Origin: Acanthosoma haemorrhoidale
Lineage: Eukaryota; Arthropoda; Insecta; Hemiptera; Acanthosomatidae
Direction of reading: 5' to 3'
DNA length: 64,000 nt
Assembly (NCBI GenBank): GCA_930367205.1
Contig: OV884015.1
Coordinates: 32,231,288-32,295,287, forward strand
The notes below the pieces were generated by a model that ran no database searches, was not told the DNA's origin, and was given only the letters and a program-made list of their open reading frames with translations. The translations under genes and the position numbers were made by a program. Position 1 is the first letter of the stretch, and every line of letters starts with the position of its first letter. Below are positions 20,690-33,276 of this stretch, piece by piece.

Positions 20690-23397
20690 CTGTAACACAA
20701 CAAGTATAGGTTACAAGAAAGTAATTCTGGTTTTTATCATTAGACTGTTACAGGAGTCCTTTTACATAAAAACATTGTTTATCTTAAAATATCACATTAA
20801 ATCATTATTTGACTCTTTCGTTTATATAACTTATATCATTGTTTGCATTGACTAAGCCTTTGTTCAATTATGTATCTCAACTGTATTTGCGGTTCAATCA
20901 ATGTGTATACATTACAATGAGAATTGCGATTCTTCGTATTTTAAGGCAAAAGATTTGAGGGAGTAGAAATCTGTTCGATAAAAGGATGAGAGATGCACCC
21001 ATCGAAATACGGCACCGCTTTGGTTCAAACGTTTATTTGTTGACAGCACCAGTCTTCAAGAATCGACCAGTTATATAATGCTAAGAATATTGTAATCCTA
21101 ATATTATATGTAAGGGTAAAAGCTCCTTCTGGTGTATACCTGCCTCGGTACGCCCGACCCAGTAGTATGTAGTAATATAACTCTTAATATTTTTATATAC
21201 CAGTGTTTTGCTTGTACTTCATAATAAAGCTTTTCTTTCTTTTCTTTTAAAATAATCTCCTCAACAAAGATTATTTAACTGATCGATGTCTCTATTCAGT
21301 TATCGATGATGATGATTTACTCCAAAGTGTAAGCTAGCATTCTTATGTGAGCTCACAAGATTTAGGGGGTACAACAGGGGCTTCAAATCCCACCGTAAGT
21401 ATATTATTTTTGTATTTTAATAATAATACAATTAATAGCAATAGTAATAATAATCGTAATAGTATAGTTTTATGTACTAAAAGTTTAGTAACAACCTAGT
21501 AGTATTTTATTACTCAATAAATAATATAGAGAGTCATTTTCTACATTTATATACATCATATGTTTTACATTATTGGCCGTTATTCATATTCATGACAGTC
21601 GCAGAGGAACCAGTCTTTTGTTTCCCCTACTATTCATCAGCATGTAATGTTCAATTCTTCTTCGTTGTTTTAATTAGTTGTTCTTCTGGACTTCTTCTTT
21701 TGAAATATTTCTTAAACCGTCTTGTTAATTGATTTTTATCTTCTGAGCCTGCTACTTTTTAAGAAGTTGCTAATATTGTGTGTTCCCTTTTATAAAAAAT
21801 GGATCAATGCGTTCCGTGTTTTTATTGTTTTATTTTTCAAACCCGCGTGGGCTTTCTTGTGTTAAATTTTCGATGAGTTCATTCACCCAGTCCATTCGTA
21901 TACCCTACTAATTTAAATCCTTACTGGCGATAAGAGCATTATAACATGTTTTACTTGGACAAACCCAATGCGTACTGGCTCCTGTTTAGGGCTCACGTGA
22001 AAAGCAATCTTTCAGAAAATGTACAACTGTATTTTATGTTTAAGCGGTGTATGTTAAATTATCAAACTCGTCTTAACCACATCGTCCCTCCAGGAAAGTT
22101 TATTGGAAGGATCAGAGGATTTAGGAGTAAACTCGTGCTATGTGATGATTTGTTGTTACAAAAACCACATGGATTTTTTCCCAAACTATCTACTCTCTCG
22201 TAGCAACTGGAAGATCCTTTCGACCGCGATCTAGCCATTTCCCACATTTCATCACAAATGACGAACTAAAAATTGAAAGTCTCATATTACAAGGTTTGTT
22301 TTAGCGGATAGCTGTGGCCTATATCATTGGGGACCAGTCAACTGCTATATATCAACTACACCGATGGTGTGCAGTAGATGGCGCATATTTCGTTGACACG
22401 CCTCAGTCAATGGCAAGCACGTGACAACTTTTGGCTGGATTAGATTCTACAGCCCTGACCCTGCTTTCTATCCAAAGACTACTGTTTAAGAATATCAGTA
22501 ATTGCAGATATACACGAAGAATCACAAATGACAACTATGGATATGTAAGGATCGGCGTCTGTTGGGACTGTTAGATTGTGAAAGGTGAATAACGAAACCA
22601 ACAGACGACCGTTTGCCTTCAGGGCCTGGTGATGAAGCGGAATAGGAGACTGCACGTGCTAAGATGTTCTCGGAAGACAACTGATAGTTAATAGCACTCT
22701 CCTATTTGTTCTACGAACTTAACCGTGGGAACATGGCCCGACCCTGAACAAACCTTGTTTATTGGCCCTTAGTCATCCCTACTTACGACGACCACGCCCT
22801 GGTCGCACGCGAGTAGGGCGATAGTAATAAAAAGCAGTCAGTCCGTGTTTCTGTGTGGTTGGAAGAGGTTACGGTAGTGATAGAGTGAGAGACAAACCAT
22901 TCATATTGTAGGGGTAATGTGGATACCGGACTTGATCAAAGGTATGTGGACTTTTCTTTTCCGTCTGTAACATAGTTGCCAGCTAAATGGAGCATGTGGC
23001 TGACTGTCAAATCCCGACTTTACTCTTTAAATTTTGTAATGGAAAATAGAATCGAATGACATTTTATTTTAATTAGTAGTGGCTAAATAGTAGCTTTCGT
23101 AGTTGTGTGAGAGCTGGTAATCTTATATTTTTTGTTCATTAAAGCACCCTTTAATTTTAAACTTGTTATTCCTTTTAAATGGTTACCCTTCCTACTTTCT
23201 CCTAAGATTCCTGAGATCCTAGTCGGGGCGGTACAGATACATAAATTTAACATTTTTAATTTTTATTTTTTCGTAATTGTACCCACTTAGCGAACCCTAT
23301 AAAATAGGATATATATAGCATGAGTAAATGATTATATCATGATTAAATGTATATATATAATGATAATGTGTGTTTATATTATATAATGTATACTAAC
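20690..23397. other. 2.7-kb intron of the immunoglobulin gene
   Basis: No gene recognised. The stretch 22300-22900 is of higher GC and complexity and may be a decayed mobile element. The 21946-22203 open frame is short and lacks domain features. Confidence 0.45.
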
Positions 23398-23526
23398 AAT
23401 TTATGTTGAGTATTATCCTCTTACTGACTGCTGGAGGTACGTCATTGCTGGCAATGCATAGGTACGCCCCCATCTGGCTACGCTCCGCCTTGAAGAAGTG
23501 TAGGACGCTTCCGTTGAACATGCTCA
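23398..23526 (-). CDS. DIP/lachesin-like gene, exon for second half of Ig domain 2
   Basis: A T-rich tract and TTGCAG acceptor precede 23526, and GTTAGT follows 23398. The 129-base exon encodes VLHFFKAERSQMGAYLCIAS followed by NDVPPAVSKRIILNIN. The Q-M-G-A-Y-L-C-I-A-S-N stretch with VPP-x-VSKR is close to invariant in DIP/lachesin Ig domain 2 and carries the F-strand Cys. Both ends are in phase 1, matching the neighbours at 59533-59703 and 20551-20689. The upstream intron is about 36 kb and contains the plus-strand ankyrin/SOCS-box gene and two large retroelements. Confidence 0.95.
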
Positions 23527-24639
23527 CTGCAATATAAAAAAAAAATGAGGTTATTCGGTTGTGTTTTGAAAGAGGTGTAGCAGAATAACATTTTCTAGAC
23601 TCCAACAATTTTTTTTCAACCAGCGCTTTCGAGATCATCTTCATGTTCAGAAATGAGCGTATCTTACTGTTTACGTCTGTAGTACTAACACTGTTTGTCA
23701 AAAGTAAAATTGAAGTAAAGGCTGAATTTTAATCATATTATTAATATTGACAATTTGTTATTGAGATACATAAAAGTTCATATATAACGTATATAAAAGA
23801 TTTGTTTCAACACAAGTCCAACTATCATCAAACTGGCAGTTTGACTGCACATGGTTATTGTCTTGTTGCGAGAAGTTTTGATGTTCCCTTCCATATTAAC
23901 CTGTATTTCTTTTAAGTGTGTTATTATTCGCAAAGTTTTATGTTTGTTATATTTTGTAGGATATTTAGCCATATGGGCTATAGGTTATGTTTTCTAACAT
24001 AAGTTACTAGCTGTCCAGTTTTTGTTAAGTTTCCCTACCGGGCTTGCGTTTTATTGCTTTCTTATAGCAAGATGATTTTCGAGAATAAAGGCCTCAGGTG
24101 TGTTAGGGATCTTTCACTTATAGCCCCACAGAGGTACAAAGACGACCCCCAACATTTTTCTTATTTTGTACACACCTAGCTAGTTGGTTTATAGGAAAAG
24201 GTATTCACAAGGTTGTTTTTGGCACTAAAAATAAATAATTAATTATAAGGAAACTGATATAGTTACTGTAGATTAGCTTTATCGAAGTAAAGGAGTGGGG
24301 TCAATTATGTTAGGATCTACCAGTTTAGATATAGGGATAACCAGAATTTAGCATAAATCGATTTAAATAATATCATTTAGGTCGCTAACGCCCCTTTATA
24401 ATAAATAACCAACCAGTTCAATTATAAATGCTGGTTCTTAGTACAACCTGGATGAAGTCGTGATGACTAACCAGAACTAGCTGAGACATCGAACATTCAA
24501 CATTTCCTAAGACCCCAATAGATTAACAGCCCAAAGGAATATTCTTCTTTCAGAACTAGAGGAGGCAAAACGATGCACTGAAAGAAAACGGCCGAACTAG
24601 CGACTAAATAAAATAAGAAGAAAGCAGTACCAAGACTAT
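23527..24639. other. Intronic DNA
   Basis: Mostly AT-rich and non-coding. The last few hundred bases may already belong to the 5' part of the decayed non-LTR element that follows. Confidence 0.4.
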
Positions 24640-24649
24640 AAAGCCGAAA

Positions 24650-24850
24650 GGTGAAATTCTCCGTAAATAACGCTGTGCTAACTGCGGGGAGGGCCATGTT
24701 GCTTCATATCAGCAGTGCCCCTACAGAATAAAACTTATGCAGGCAATGGAGGTTAGACGCCAGGCCCAGCATGAACGATTGCATCATCTATGGACACTAG
24801 ATACGCTCCGGCACCCACATCTCCAAGACAAACGGCTTCTTACTCTCAGG
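24650..24850 (+). pseudogene. ORF1 remnant with CCHC zinc knuckle
   Basis: One frame reads CANCGEGHVASYQQCP near 24663-24710, a CX2CX4HX5C-type knuckle typical of ORF1/Gag nucleic-acid-binding proteins. A stop lies just before it and the rest of ORF1 is not recoverable by eye. Confidence 0.65.
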
Positions 24851-27302
24851 TAACCACTGGGTAGCATCTGTTAACGGAAGAGTTTCCCGCACCCTCGGCC
24901 CCACCCAATTCATAGAAGGCCTAGAACAAATCTGACAGCAGCCAGGCTCCTAATAACCCAGATCAGCAAAAGTAAAAGGCACGTAATCATTGGAGATCTC
25001 AATGCCAATCACAGCTGGTGGAGTGAAACAACAGCTAATGCCCCGGCAGACATATAATCAAGACGCCGTTCACAGTGATCCTCCCAGGAGTACCGACATT
25101 TAGGCAATATTGTAACCGAGATAGGACCTCCACACCAGATTTATTTCTCACCCAACAACCTCATCGGGTCACCGGCTGCTCGGCGCTCGATTTTGAATCT
25201 TCAGACCATAGACCTATTCTCTATGAGCTTGAAGGCAACATTCCAGAGCCACCTGCTACAACATATAACTACCGAGATTTTTTTTCCTTTCAAAACCTCT
25301 TCATTGATAATATATACAATGACAAAAATAAATAAATAGATTTGGAATTACATCTTTCTCCCCGTGCTGCATACGCAGATACATTCGAAGGAGTGCATAA
25401 ATATAATACATTTTTTGACTACCCAGAGGCCGATTGGGCCCAATATAAGCATCTCATTAGGGCCGAATTGCCCCTAATTGCGCCTCTTGGAAATACTTAG
25501 GATATTGACAGCGCCACCTATCAGTTGCAGGCTACCATTGTCCGAGCTGCTGATGTCTATATACCGAAGTTCGCCCCGGTACCGACTTCCCTGAGGAAGC
25601 CACCGGAACACATCATGCAACTGATACGGCATCGCAACAATATTAAAAACAGGTGGTTCCGGACGAAAAACAAAGACCTGAGGCCTGTGCTCAACGCCCT
25701 AACAACCCAGATAACATCTCTGATGATCCAGTGGAAGAGCTCTATATGGGGAGACCGTCTACGTAGTTTACACAGTGACTATAAAGCATTTTGGCGGCTG
25801 GTTAAAACATCTTTAACCAAGAAAAACACGGTGAGACTGGAACAACGGGCTGTTCATCTCTGTTGCAGAGCAGGCAGACATACTAGCCGACCACTTGAGA
25901 GGGGATAGAGACAGTGAGCCAATCACAGCGCCCGACGGGCGGACCCCGATAACATCCAAAACATCCTTCTGAAGCAGCTACCACGGACAGTGAGCTTCAC
26001 GAGATCATTGATCTGCCTACGGTGGATGAATTCATCCAACGTAGACATATTCACTGAGACTACACTATTTTCCACATACGTGGAAGCACGCCATCGTCGT
26101 CCCACTATTGAAACCGGCCAAGAATGGATATGAGCCAGTTCACTACAGGCCCATCAGTCTGCTGACCCAATTGTCAAAAATATACGAGAGGATTCTCTAC
26201 GACCATCTCACCAGACACTGTGACGCTCAAGACATCATACCACCTCAACAGACCTGCTTCAGTAAAGGACTCAGCTCGGACTACAATCTAGTGAAACTGC
26301 AACGGCACGTTGCAACGAACATGTGAAACAACAGAGCATTCGACTCTGTAGATCATCGCACACTTCTGCGACGCCTGAACGAGCACGAATTTCCTGTGCA
26401 ACTCCAGAACATCATGACTTCCTATCTAGCAGGCAGAACCTTTTCTGTGCGAATAGCAGCCATATCAACCACCAGAAGAGATTTCGTCATCGGAGTTCAC
26501 CAAGGGTCGGTGCCAGGACCCCTACTCTTCAAACATCTACACCGCGCACATAGTAGGAACATCATACTCTAATTGTAAGGTAGTGGCATATGCGGATGAT
26601 ATACGGGTCTACAGCACCAGCCTCAACCCAGTGAAAGCTCTAAAGGCTGCAGAGGGCGCCAGTCAGCTAATCACCGACAGGCTACGAGCTGTCCATATTT
26701 AGGTGAACCCGGCCAAAACTCAAGGGATCGTCTTCTCCTTCCAGCATGGAAAACGGAAGCGTCGACCCAGCTTCACCATAGACGGGGCTGAATGCAAACT
26801 TTCCAACAGCATATGCTTCCTAGGCAGACACATGACGTTCGGCATACACCTACCTGCAGAAGAAGTTGAAAAGACTTACTACTCTCTCCAGCATCTCATC
26901 ACAAGCCCGGCTATATCCGTTCGGCTGAAACTCTTAATATATAAGAGCGTCCTGAGGCCAGCTCTACTGTTTTGGACACCACTCTTCCGATTCCTACACA
27001 CCAGCACAATAACTCAATTCCAGAGCTTCCAGAACAACATCCTGCGCACGGCACTATGGCATACCCCTTTTTGTGATATGAAGGCTCCCGACATCCACGA
27101 AAAGTTCGAAGTCCCCACCATCACCAAAGCCATGCAAAGAAGACACATCAAGTTCTTTGACTCGATGAAACATAGCCAAAACCCTCTATTCCGAGACATG
27201 ACACCCCCACCGCTACCGGCAAGGTGGCAACTCTCAAGATCTGGTAAAGCAGACGAAATGGTGGACATCACGGCGCTTGGCCCACCAACAACAAGCCTCT
27301 AA
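24850..27302 (+). pseudogene. ORF2 remnant: endonuclease and reverse transcriptase
   Basis: Pieces in shifting frames follow the expected order: an endonuclease GDLNANHSWW motif near 24992-25021; SSDHRPILYEL near 25200-25235; a linker at 25525-25830; YRPISLLTQLSKIYERIL near 26143-26196; FDSVDHRTLLRRL near 26339; and a catalytic YADD at 26589-26600. A long intact C-terminal stretch at 26703-27302 contains CFLGRHMTFG and RLKLLIYKSVLRPALLFW. Several frameshifts and stops (for example the stop at 26700) break it. The layout is the same as the 896-codon Jockey frame at 128-2818. Confidence 0.85.
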
Positions 27303-27552
27303 GGGGCACCCATCACTGCTATCCAACTAAATAAGACTGCACTACATGCCTAGAGAGACTCTAGGCCCAGCCACCAGTGGACTCAGTACTGTACCGCAAC
27401 AATCTACCCCTACTGAGGCTTCCCACACTCCTTAATTCTCTCACACCACCTTTAAGCAGGTAATCCTAGAACAAGGATCCGCTCAACCCAAAATTTCTTT
27501 ATTTTTCACTCATCCTTAATCTTATAATTAGAGAGCTAAGAAAAAAAAAAAA

Positions 27553-28473
27553 CAACAAAAAAACTCCGTAAATAGGAAAATTTGTAATACTATAGCTATT
27601 CAGGACTTTTTGAAGTAACTGACTTTGTAAGCTTGTCAACAATGAGTTAACAGTGTTGCAAATTATGAGCAAGTTTTAATAATTATCAGCGAAAGGAAAA
27701 AGGAGGGACTCGGTACAGGGTTGGGACTCGTAACTCGGGCCCTCCCAAATATCTAGTCGGAGGCTCAACCAGCAGCTACCTCGTATGAGTGGGCAACGTT
27801 CACAGGAGATAGCAAGGATGGCTAATAGCAGGGTCACAATCTGCCAGTATATTGCTTTCTTTCGCTATTTTACCATATAAAGTAAATTATGATAAATGAA
27901 TAATTCCACAATAAACTATATGAAAAAGCAATTATAAACAAAACAAAATTAATAATAATGGTGACAAAGAGTGATTTATATGATTGCTGGACTACCAGGA
28001 AGCTCAAACTGCTTCTTATCACCTGCTGCTCAACAGAAGATATGTTGTCAAGAAAAGTCATTAAGTCCTGTTTGCGTTTAAAAAGTAAGTCTTTTATAGT
28101 CGCCGGTCCCCACTCATTTGTAAAACAAAGTGATTTGTATCTTACATTGTGTCTACATTTGAAGATTACCCGCGATTACATTGTACGAAATTCCTCCCAG
28201 TTGATCAACAATGAGGAATGAAAAAATAAAACAAAATGAGAAAAGAAAGGATAAAAAAGAATTGTATGGACATAAATGACATTATATAGAAAGGTATAAA
28301 ATGCAAGTAAACAAAAACAATATGAATAAAATAATACAACAACCTTTAACTTACTAATGCTAACTTAGCAAGGATCAGTTAGCAGCTAGAACTCTAAACG
28401 AAGGGATGTAGGAGGTTCATATTCTCGGAATTTCTTAGAATTTCAGTTCACTTCTAATCAAATCATATTCATC
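27553..28473. other. Intronic DNA upstream of the ankyrin/SOCS-box gene
   Basis: It should hold the promoter and any 5' untranslated region of the plus-strand gene starting at 28474, but I see no clear TATA box. An 87-codon frame at 27958-28221 contains a GTAAGT at 28085; its phase does not fit the exons below, so it is not included. Confidence 0.4.
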
Positions 28474-28590
28474 ATGGATCATCCACACGTATTAAGTAAC
28501 AATTTGGCGTGGTACGAACTGGAAAGTAAATACAGGGAATACTGCGTAATTCAAGCGGAGCACCGTCTCGAGAGGCAAGCGAACAATTCG
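28474..28590 (+). CDS. Ankyrin/SOCS-box protein gene, candidate exon 1
   Basis: The ATG at 28474 has A at -3 and G at +4. The 39 codons (starting MDHPHVLSNN and containing AWYELESKYREYC and RLERQANNS) look protein-coding. The exon ends at 28590 before GTTATT, a weak but possible donor. Ending there gives phase 0, which fits the acceptor at 29520. The link to the next exon is inferred from phase, strand and spacing only; a slightly different donor is possible. Confidence 0.6.
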
Positions 28591-29520
28591 GTTATTTATT
28601 ATTTATTTGCCATGAATCTCCCATTATTATAGATTTACACATCTTACATGAACTGTATATTAAAAAATATTTTTAAGAGCAAAACTCGATTAATACTGAA
28701 TAACCTCACTCTACATTTTAACATTGTTTCCAATATATTTTAAAGCTTCTGTTATATTACTGTTTTTTTCGTTATAAATATTCGGTAATATGAAAGTTGT
28801 AAATTCCGATTAGAAATGTAATGAATTAGTGTAATGTGGTTTTTTGTCTGAAGATGCCTGGAACAGGTGAAAGGTCAACTATCGTTTTACGTCATAAAAT
28901 AACGTCATAAAATAAAATGAACCCGGTATGTTTAAAATCCGATTTTAATACTGTTACTGAATTTTATTTTAATGTTAAATAATTAATCGTTAGAAAAATT
29001 GTTCAAAATAAACTACATTAATCTCTTATTTATACGCGAAAATTATAACTACTTTGGTTCATCCTCTAGCAGTATCTAAAATTCAAATCAGTCATTATAT
29101 TTAAATTACTCAATTAAAATATCTTATAGTCCAAAGTAAAGGATGATTTATATGGACATGTCTTATGCACCACAGTGAAAATAAATTGTAATTCCGAATG
29201 TCATTCTCTAGCCAGGGAGATTGTTCATAGCAATTATATTGCCTATATAATATATATTTAGATCTTCTTCTAAGTAAATTATTTAGTGCCAGAAGACTAT
29301 GATACTATCCATACTGACTTTTTGAAATGGTTTGGTTGACTGTAAGTGCCTATTGTTTCATTTGAATTTAATTTTATAACGATCAAAAGCCAAACAAATA
29401 ATATACTGACTCCTGATACTACTAATATATTGTTTCTTTGGGTGCAAAATATTGATCAAAGTGGAAAGTATAACCCAACAAAAATTGTTACTTTAATTAT
29501 TTAATAATATCACCCTGCAG

Positions 29521-29618
29521 TCCTATAAATTTAATGCCAGTTTTGAAATTTACACTTTGTATTTATATATTAAGGAAAATATTGTTGGAGCTGAGGAAGA
29601 CTCTCTTAATCGTTTGAT
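29521..29618 (+). CDS. Ankyrin/SOCS-box protein gene, exon 2
   Basis: A good acceptor (CACCCTGCAG) precedes 29521 and a strong GTAAGT donor starts at 29619. The 98 bases encode SYKFNASFEIYTLYLYIKEN and VGAEEDSLNRL in one open frame, entering in phase 0 and leaving in phase 2. The frame stops immediately after the donor, as expected for an exon. It sits 0.93 kb after exon 1 and 0.66 kb before exon 3. No domain is assigned to this part. Confidence 0.7.
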
Positions 29619-30275
29619 GTAAGTCAAAGTTATAAAACTGTTGGTTGATAAAAACAATGCTTTTCAAGTGTTATTTGAATTATATTCTAGTGATTTTTAC
29701 AATTAATTTTGTAAATTACACTATTGCACTCTGATTATTTATTATTTAACAATATATTTTATCATATCAGATTAATCATTTACTCATCCCAAAGCAAATA
29801 GTGGATAAAGAAAGTAATGTCAGATCACAGTTCTTAATTATAAATATAACAAAAACTGTAAATTTTAAAACTGATGCTAACCGAATAGAACTACACTAAT
29901 TTTATATTTACAAATTAAATTCAAACGATACATAGGTAACAATAAGCAATGAAATGATTTCAATTACTCACTATGGATAGGATAATAAAACCTCCTGCCA
30001 CTTAATAATTAAGGAAGGTATTTTGGACAATTTTATTACCTATTAAACATTTTCATCCTTCAATATTAATAAATTAGTAAATAGATTTAATAATTTTTAT
30101 AGCATTTATAAAATTATGTTAATCTAAAGTTTACTGGGCTAGAATAGAGTTCATGGCTAGATGGTTCTCAATTGATGGTACAGTTTAAAAAAAAAGAAAT
30201 GTATTTGTGACATCACCTTGATATGAATGTCATGTATGTGCTTCAGCAGTTAGATTGTTTTTTGGTTTTTTTCAG

Positions 30276-30559
30276 TGGCTCGGTCACGAGGTTTTCAGAA
30301 GACCTTTATGAATTCATTAAGAACTACACCGGGGACAAAGAACAGCTCAGAGGAGCTTGTTGTAGAAAGATAAATATGATGATCCAGAATCACAAGGCAT
30401 TGAAGTGTTTACTTCCTAAAGCGAATCAAAAAAAGGACAACTCCCTGCTCGTGGCGGCTCGGATGGCTTTTGCATGTAGGCTACCCTGCTCAGCAATTGT
30501 TGCACAGCTCATCAATAGGATATATGGATTGGAAGGGGAGCTTAGGACTTTATTACTTG
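30276..30559 (+). CDS. Ankyrin/SOCS-box protein gene, exon 3
   Basis: A T-rich tract and TTTTTTCAG acceptor precede 30276, and GTAGGT follows at 30560. The 284-base exon encodes SVTRFSEDLYEFIKNYTGDK, then RGACCRKINMMIQNHKALKC, and later NSLLVAARMAFACRLPCSAI followed by VAQLINRIYG. The last part reads like a helical, ankyrin-type repeat. Entry phase 2 and exit phase 1 match exon 2 and exon 4 exactly. The intron that follows is 7.6 kb and contains the Tc1-like relic and the I/Loa-like retrotransposon, both on the same strand. Confidence 0.85.
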
Positions 30560-31853
30560 GTAGGTCATCATGTATTATCTATCCTACTATACTCCTGTTT
30601 CCTTGAAGAACCCAAACTTCAGGATCCACTATAAAACTACAAAACCTGACCTCTTCCTGTCATCTCCTCAGATTCTATTCTATTCCTATTTGGAGTGTGA
30701 AGTCACTTGTTATTTGACTTTTATTTGAGCTTCAAATAATTTTGGAAAGACATTAGTCTTCGTATTTCAAACATTTTTTACGGAAGTGGTTTATTGTTTG
30801 TTGCTTTTCAATTGTGCATGCACATTGCAAAATTTGTAAGATGATTTTTTCAATCTTGGGATTTGTTATATTGTTTAAGAATTAGGTTGGCACTGTTTGT
30901 TTTCCCTGGGTGGTTCAACACATTTGTGATTTGTTTACTTCTGGTTAAGGATTGATACAGTATAATGGCCCTTTTACATTGTTATGCGTTCTATGTTTTA
31001 ATAAACATTCTGTTTCAGCCAGACTACTATCGCCTACTTATTTCACTGATCATGGATAAGACAGGAACTATTTACAGTTTGATTTTGTTTCTTCGCAAAG
31101 TGTTATTTAGCATAAACAATGAAATAGTTTCATCACTGATTCTTTCAATTTTATAATTATATTTTCAATCTTAGGATTGATTTATCGGATCTGAATAGTG
31201 CCTATTTCAATTGTTCACTTACTTTTCTTTGCACATGTGCCGCATTAAGACATTTTTGATTTTTCTATGATGTATTTACGGGTTTATGGTGCCAATTATA
31301 ATTCCTCATTTAGTTTTTCAGCTGCAAATGTACATTGAAAAATGTTTTGCTTTTTATGATCATGGTATTGCTATCAAGAGTTTGGTGTTAGCCATAAATA
31401 TATAACTGAGTACATGAATTTTGAAACATGTTGTCAACAATAGAATAGACAGTTCAGCACTTACAAACAAACAAACAGAAATTCAACTACTACATCACCT
31501 AAATCGTCGATAAAAAAACAACTAGATACATAGAATTACATTCCGCTAATTAAAAAATTTAGCCTGGAAGGGTTCTCTTCCAGGCTTCAGCTCACCAATA
31601 TGTCTTGACAGTCCACAGCTCTAATCAACTCATAGTAGGTACGTAAATTCAATAACCCCCACGTAGTAACATACCTATATTCATCACTAATTTTATCGCT
31701 AACCTTGGAATTATGTATTCATCACTATTATTTACTTTTTATGCACATATTACTCATTATTTGGTTTTTTTACCAGATATTTTTCATTTTTTTCATTACT
31801 TCTCATTTAACTTAACTTAACCGATGTTTAAACTTCACTGTTGCCTTGGCAAA
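30560..31853. other. Intron 3 of the ankyrin/SOCS-box gene, left part
   Basis: AT-rich, no exon or element recognised before the Tc1-like end at 31854. Confidence 0.45.
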
Positions 31854-32600
31854 TACACTGCCCCACAAAAAAAGTGGCACACTTAGAACAATTCAAATAT
31901 TTGCTTATTAATACAATTATTTTGGTTTTCAATTAGTTTTTCATTAATATTAAACGTTTTAAGTTACAAGGGGCTATAAATAAGAAGGAAAACCCCAATA
32001 AATATTCAAGAAATTTATATAAAAAAAAAATAAACAGAAATGTCTATTTAATTTCTTGTGTAACTGATCTCTAAAAATTCCACAAAAGCTTATTTTAAAG
32101 CTGCTTTCTTTTTTAATTTTAATTTCAAAAATGGTTTTGAGGTTGAGTAAGTAGCCTGTGTTGTTGCTTTAGTGGAAGACAGTTGAGGCCAAAGATATGC
32201 AGTCAGTGCATTGGGTTTACTTGAAACTACTGTTTGAAGAGCAATTACACGTTACCGTGAGACATGTTTGTGCCATTGCAGGCCTAGATCAGGCGGGTCA
32301 TGAGTGACAGAGCCAAGAGATTACCGTTTCATTGTACTACACACTCTTTGGAATCGGTTTTCAACTCCTACTGAGACTGCTCAGCTTCTTAAAAGTTCAT
32401 ACAACTCGGGGAGTAGGAATATGTGCAGATATGGTTAGAAGAAGACTTGCTGAAGTGAATTAAAACCCTCTGAGATCAGCATAAGGGCCATTGTTGACCA
32501 AAGGACATCATAGAGCTCTGTGTTCTCCGTTGTAGAAATTCCACCCGTTCCACTACACCGTACTCTTCTTGTGACATTACATCAGCATGGCGCTCCCCAG
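31854..32600 (+). mobile_element. Tc1-like DNA transposon relic, left part
   Basis: A TA at 31854-31855 is followed by CACTGCCCCACAAAAAAAGT and then GGCACAC, a typical Tc1-type terminal repeat start. From about 32320 the plus strand reads, in a broken frame, RFSTPTETAQLLKSS, LRRRLAEVN and PLLTKGHHRAL, matching the DNA-binding to catalytic-domain linker of Tc1 transposases. The catalytic core and the right terminal repeat are absent; sequence changes to the I/Loa-like ORF1 near 32600. The element is dead. Confidence 0.65.
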
Positions 32601-32620
32601 GCCTTTGGTAAACTCCACAT

Positions 32621-33274
32621 GTGGGAGCCTGTGTCATAATCTGCGACAACCAGGAGACCAAGGACTGGTTGTCGATTATAGTACCCAATTTTAACATCAG
32701 TGGGGATCTGGAGCTCCGTGTAGGAAAGGTGGAGGAGCTTCATAAAACCGTGAAGGTAGGAACCTTCATTACAGGAGAAATGCCTCTGGAAGAACATTTC
32801 ATGAAGAGGATCAGGACCCAAAACTCTAGGGTACCTGATATTAGATTATGGAGACTCCTGGGCACCAAGGTGGAGAAGCATGGCTTCTTTGCGATCCTGT
32901 CTGCCCCAGAGACTAGCATGGAATACCTTGAGAAGCGGAAGCTCAAGCTGAACTATGGGTTCACTAAGGTCGCTCTCAGGGTATTGGATAAGAAGAAGCC
33001 GCCGAAAGTAGTACAGGAGAGGCAGCCGGCTGATAAGGTGGAGGAGGCAAGGAGCGATCCTGAGGCGGTGGAGTCGAAGAGGATCGCTACGACGAATTTC
33101 CCAACTCCTAAGGATGGCCCCAAGGCGATGACTATGGCGGCTGCGGGGGGTGGCCCCGTGGCGGGGGCTGGGGGGCGCGCTGGGTCTCGGCCCTCTGTGA
33201 TGGGGAGGCCTGGGTTTGGCGCTGTCTCCCGGCGTCCGCCTCGGGGTGGCCCTCCGGGGGCCGACGGGCACTGA
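32621..33274 (+). CDS. Retrotransposon ORF1, 5'-truncated
   Basis: An open frame of 217 codons starts without ATG, so its N-terminus is missing or frameshifted. The globular part (CVIICDNQETKDWLSIIVPN, later GFFAILSAPETSMEYLEKRK) resembles the ORF1 proteins with a DUF4780-like domain common in insect non-LTR elements. The C-terminus is rich in Gly, Pro, Arg and Ala and probably binds RNA. No CCHC knuckles are present. It ends with TGA at 33272-33274, two bases before the ATG of ORF2, so ORF2 is probably translated by reinitiation. Confidence 0.75.
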   Translation: MGACVIICDNQETKDWLSIIVPNFNISGDLELRVGKVEELHKTVKVGTFITGEMPLEEHFMKRIRTQNSRVPDIRLWRLLGTKVEKHGFFAILSAPETSMEYLEKRKLKLNYGFTKVALRVLDKKKPPKVVQERQPADKVEEARSDPEAVESKRIATTNFPTPKDGPKAMTMAAAGGGPVAGAGGRAGSRPSVMGRPGFGAVSRRPPRGGPPGADGH

Positions 33275-33276
33275 TC

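Larger units (their letters stand above)
24640..27552 (+). mobile_element. Second Jockey-like non-LTR element, heavily decayed
   Basis: The order is: end of an ORF1 zinc-knuckle region, endonuclease remnants, reverse transcriptase remnants, a C-terminal region, about 240 bases of 3' untranslated region and a poly(A) run at 27540-27552. It differs in sequence from the Jockey copies at the left end and is clearly older, with several stops and frameshifts. The 5' boundary is uncertain. Confidence 0.85.

Noticed and set aside
27958..28221. 87-codon frame with a strong GTAAGT at 28085, considered as first exon of the ankyrin/SOCS-box gene
   Set aside because: The donor is phase 1, which would bring a stop at once in the exon at 29521 and a stop shortly into the one at 30276. 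The ATG at 28474 fits better.
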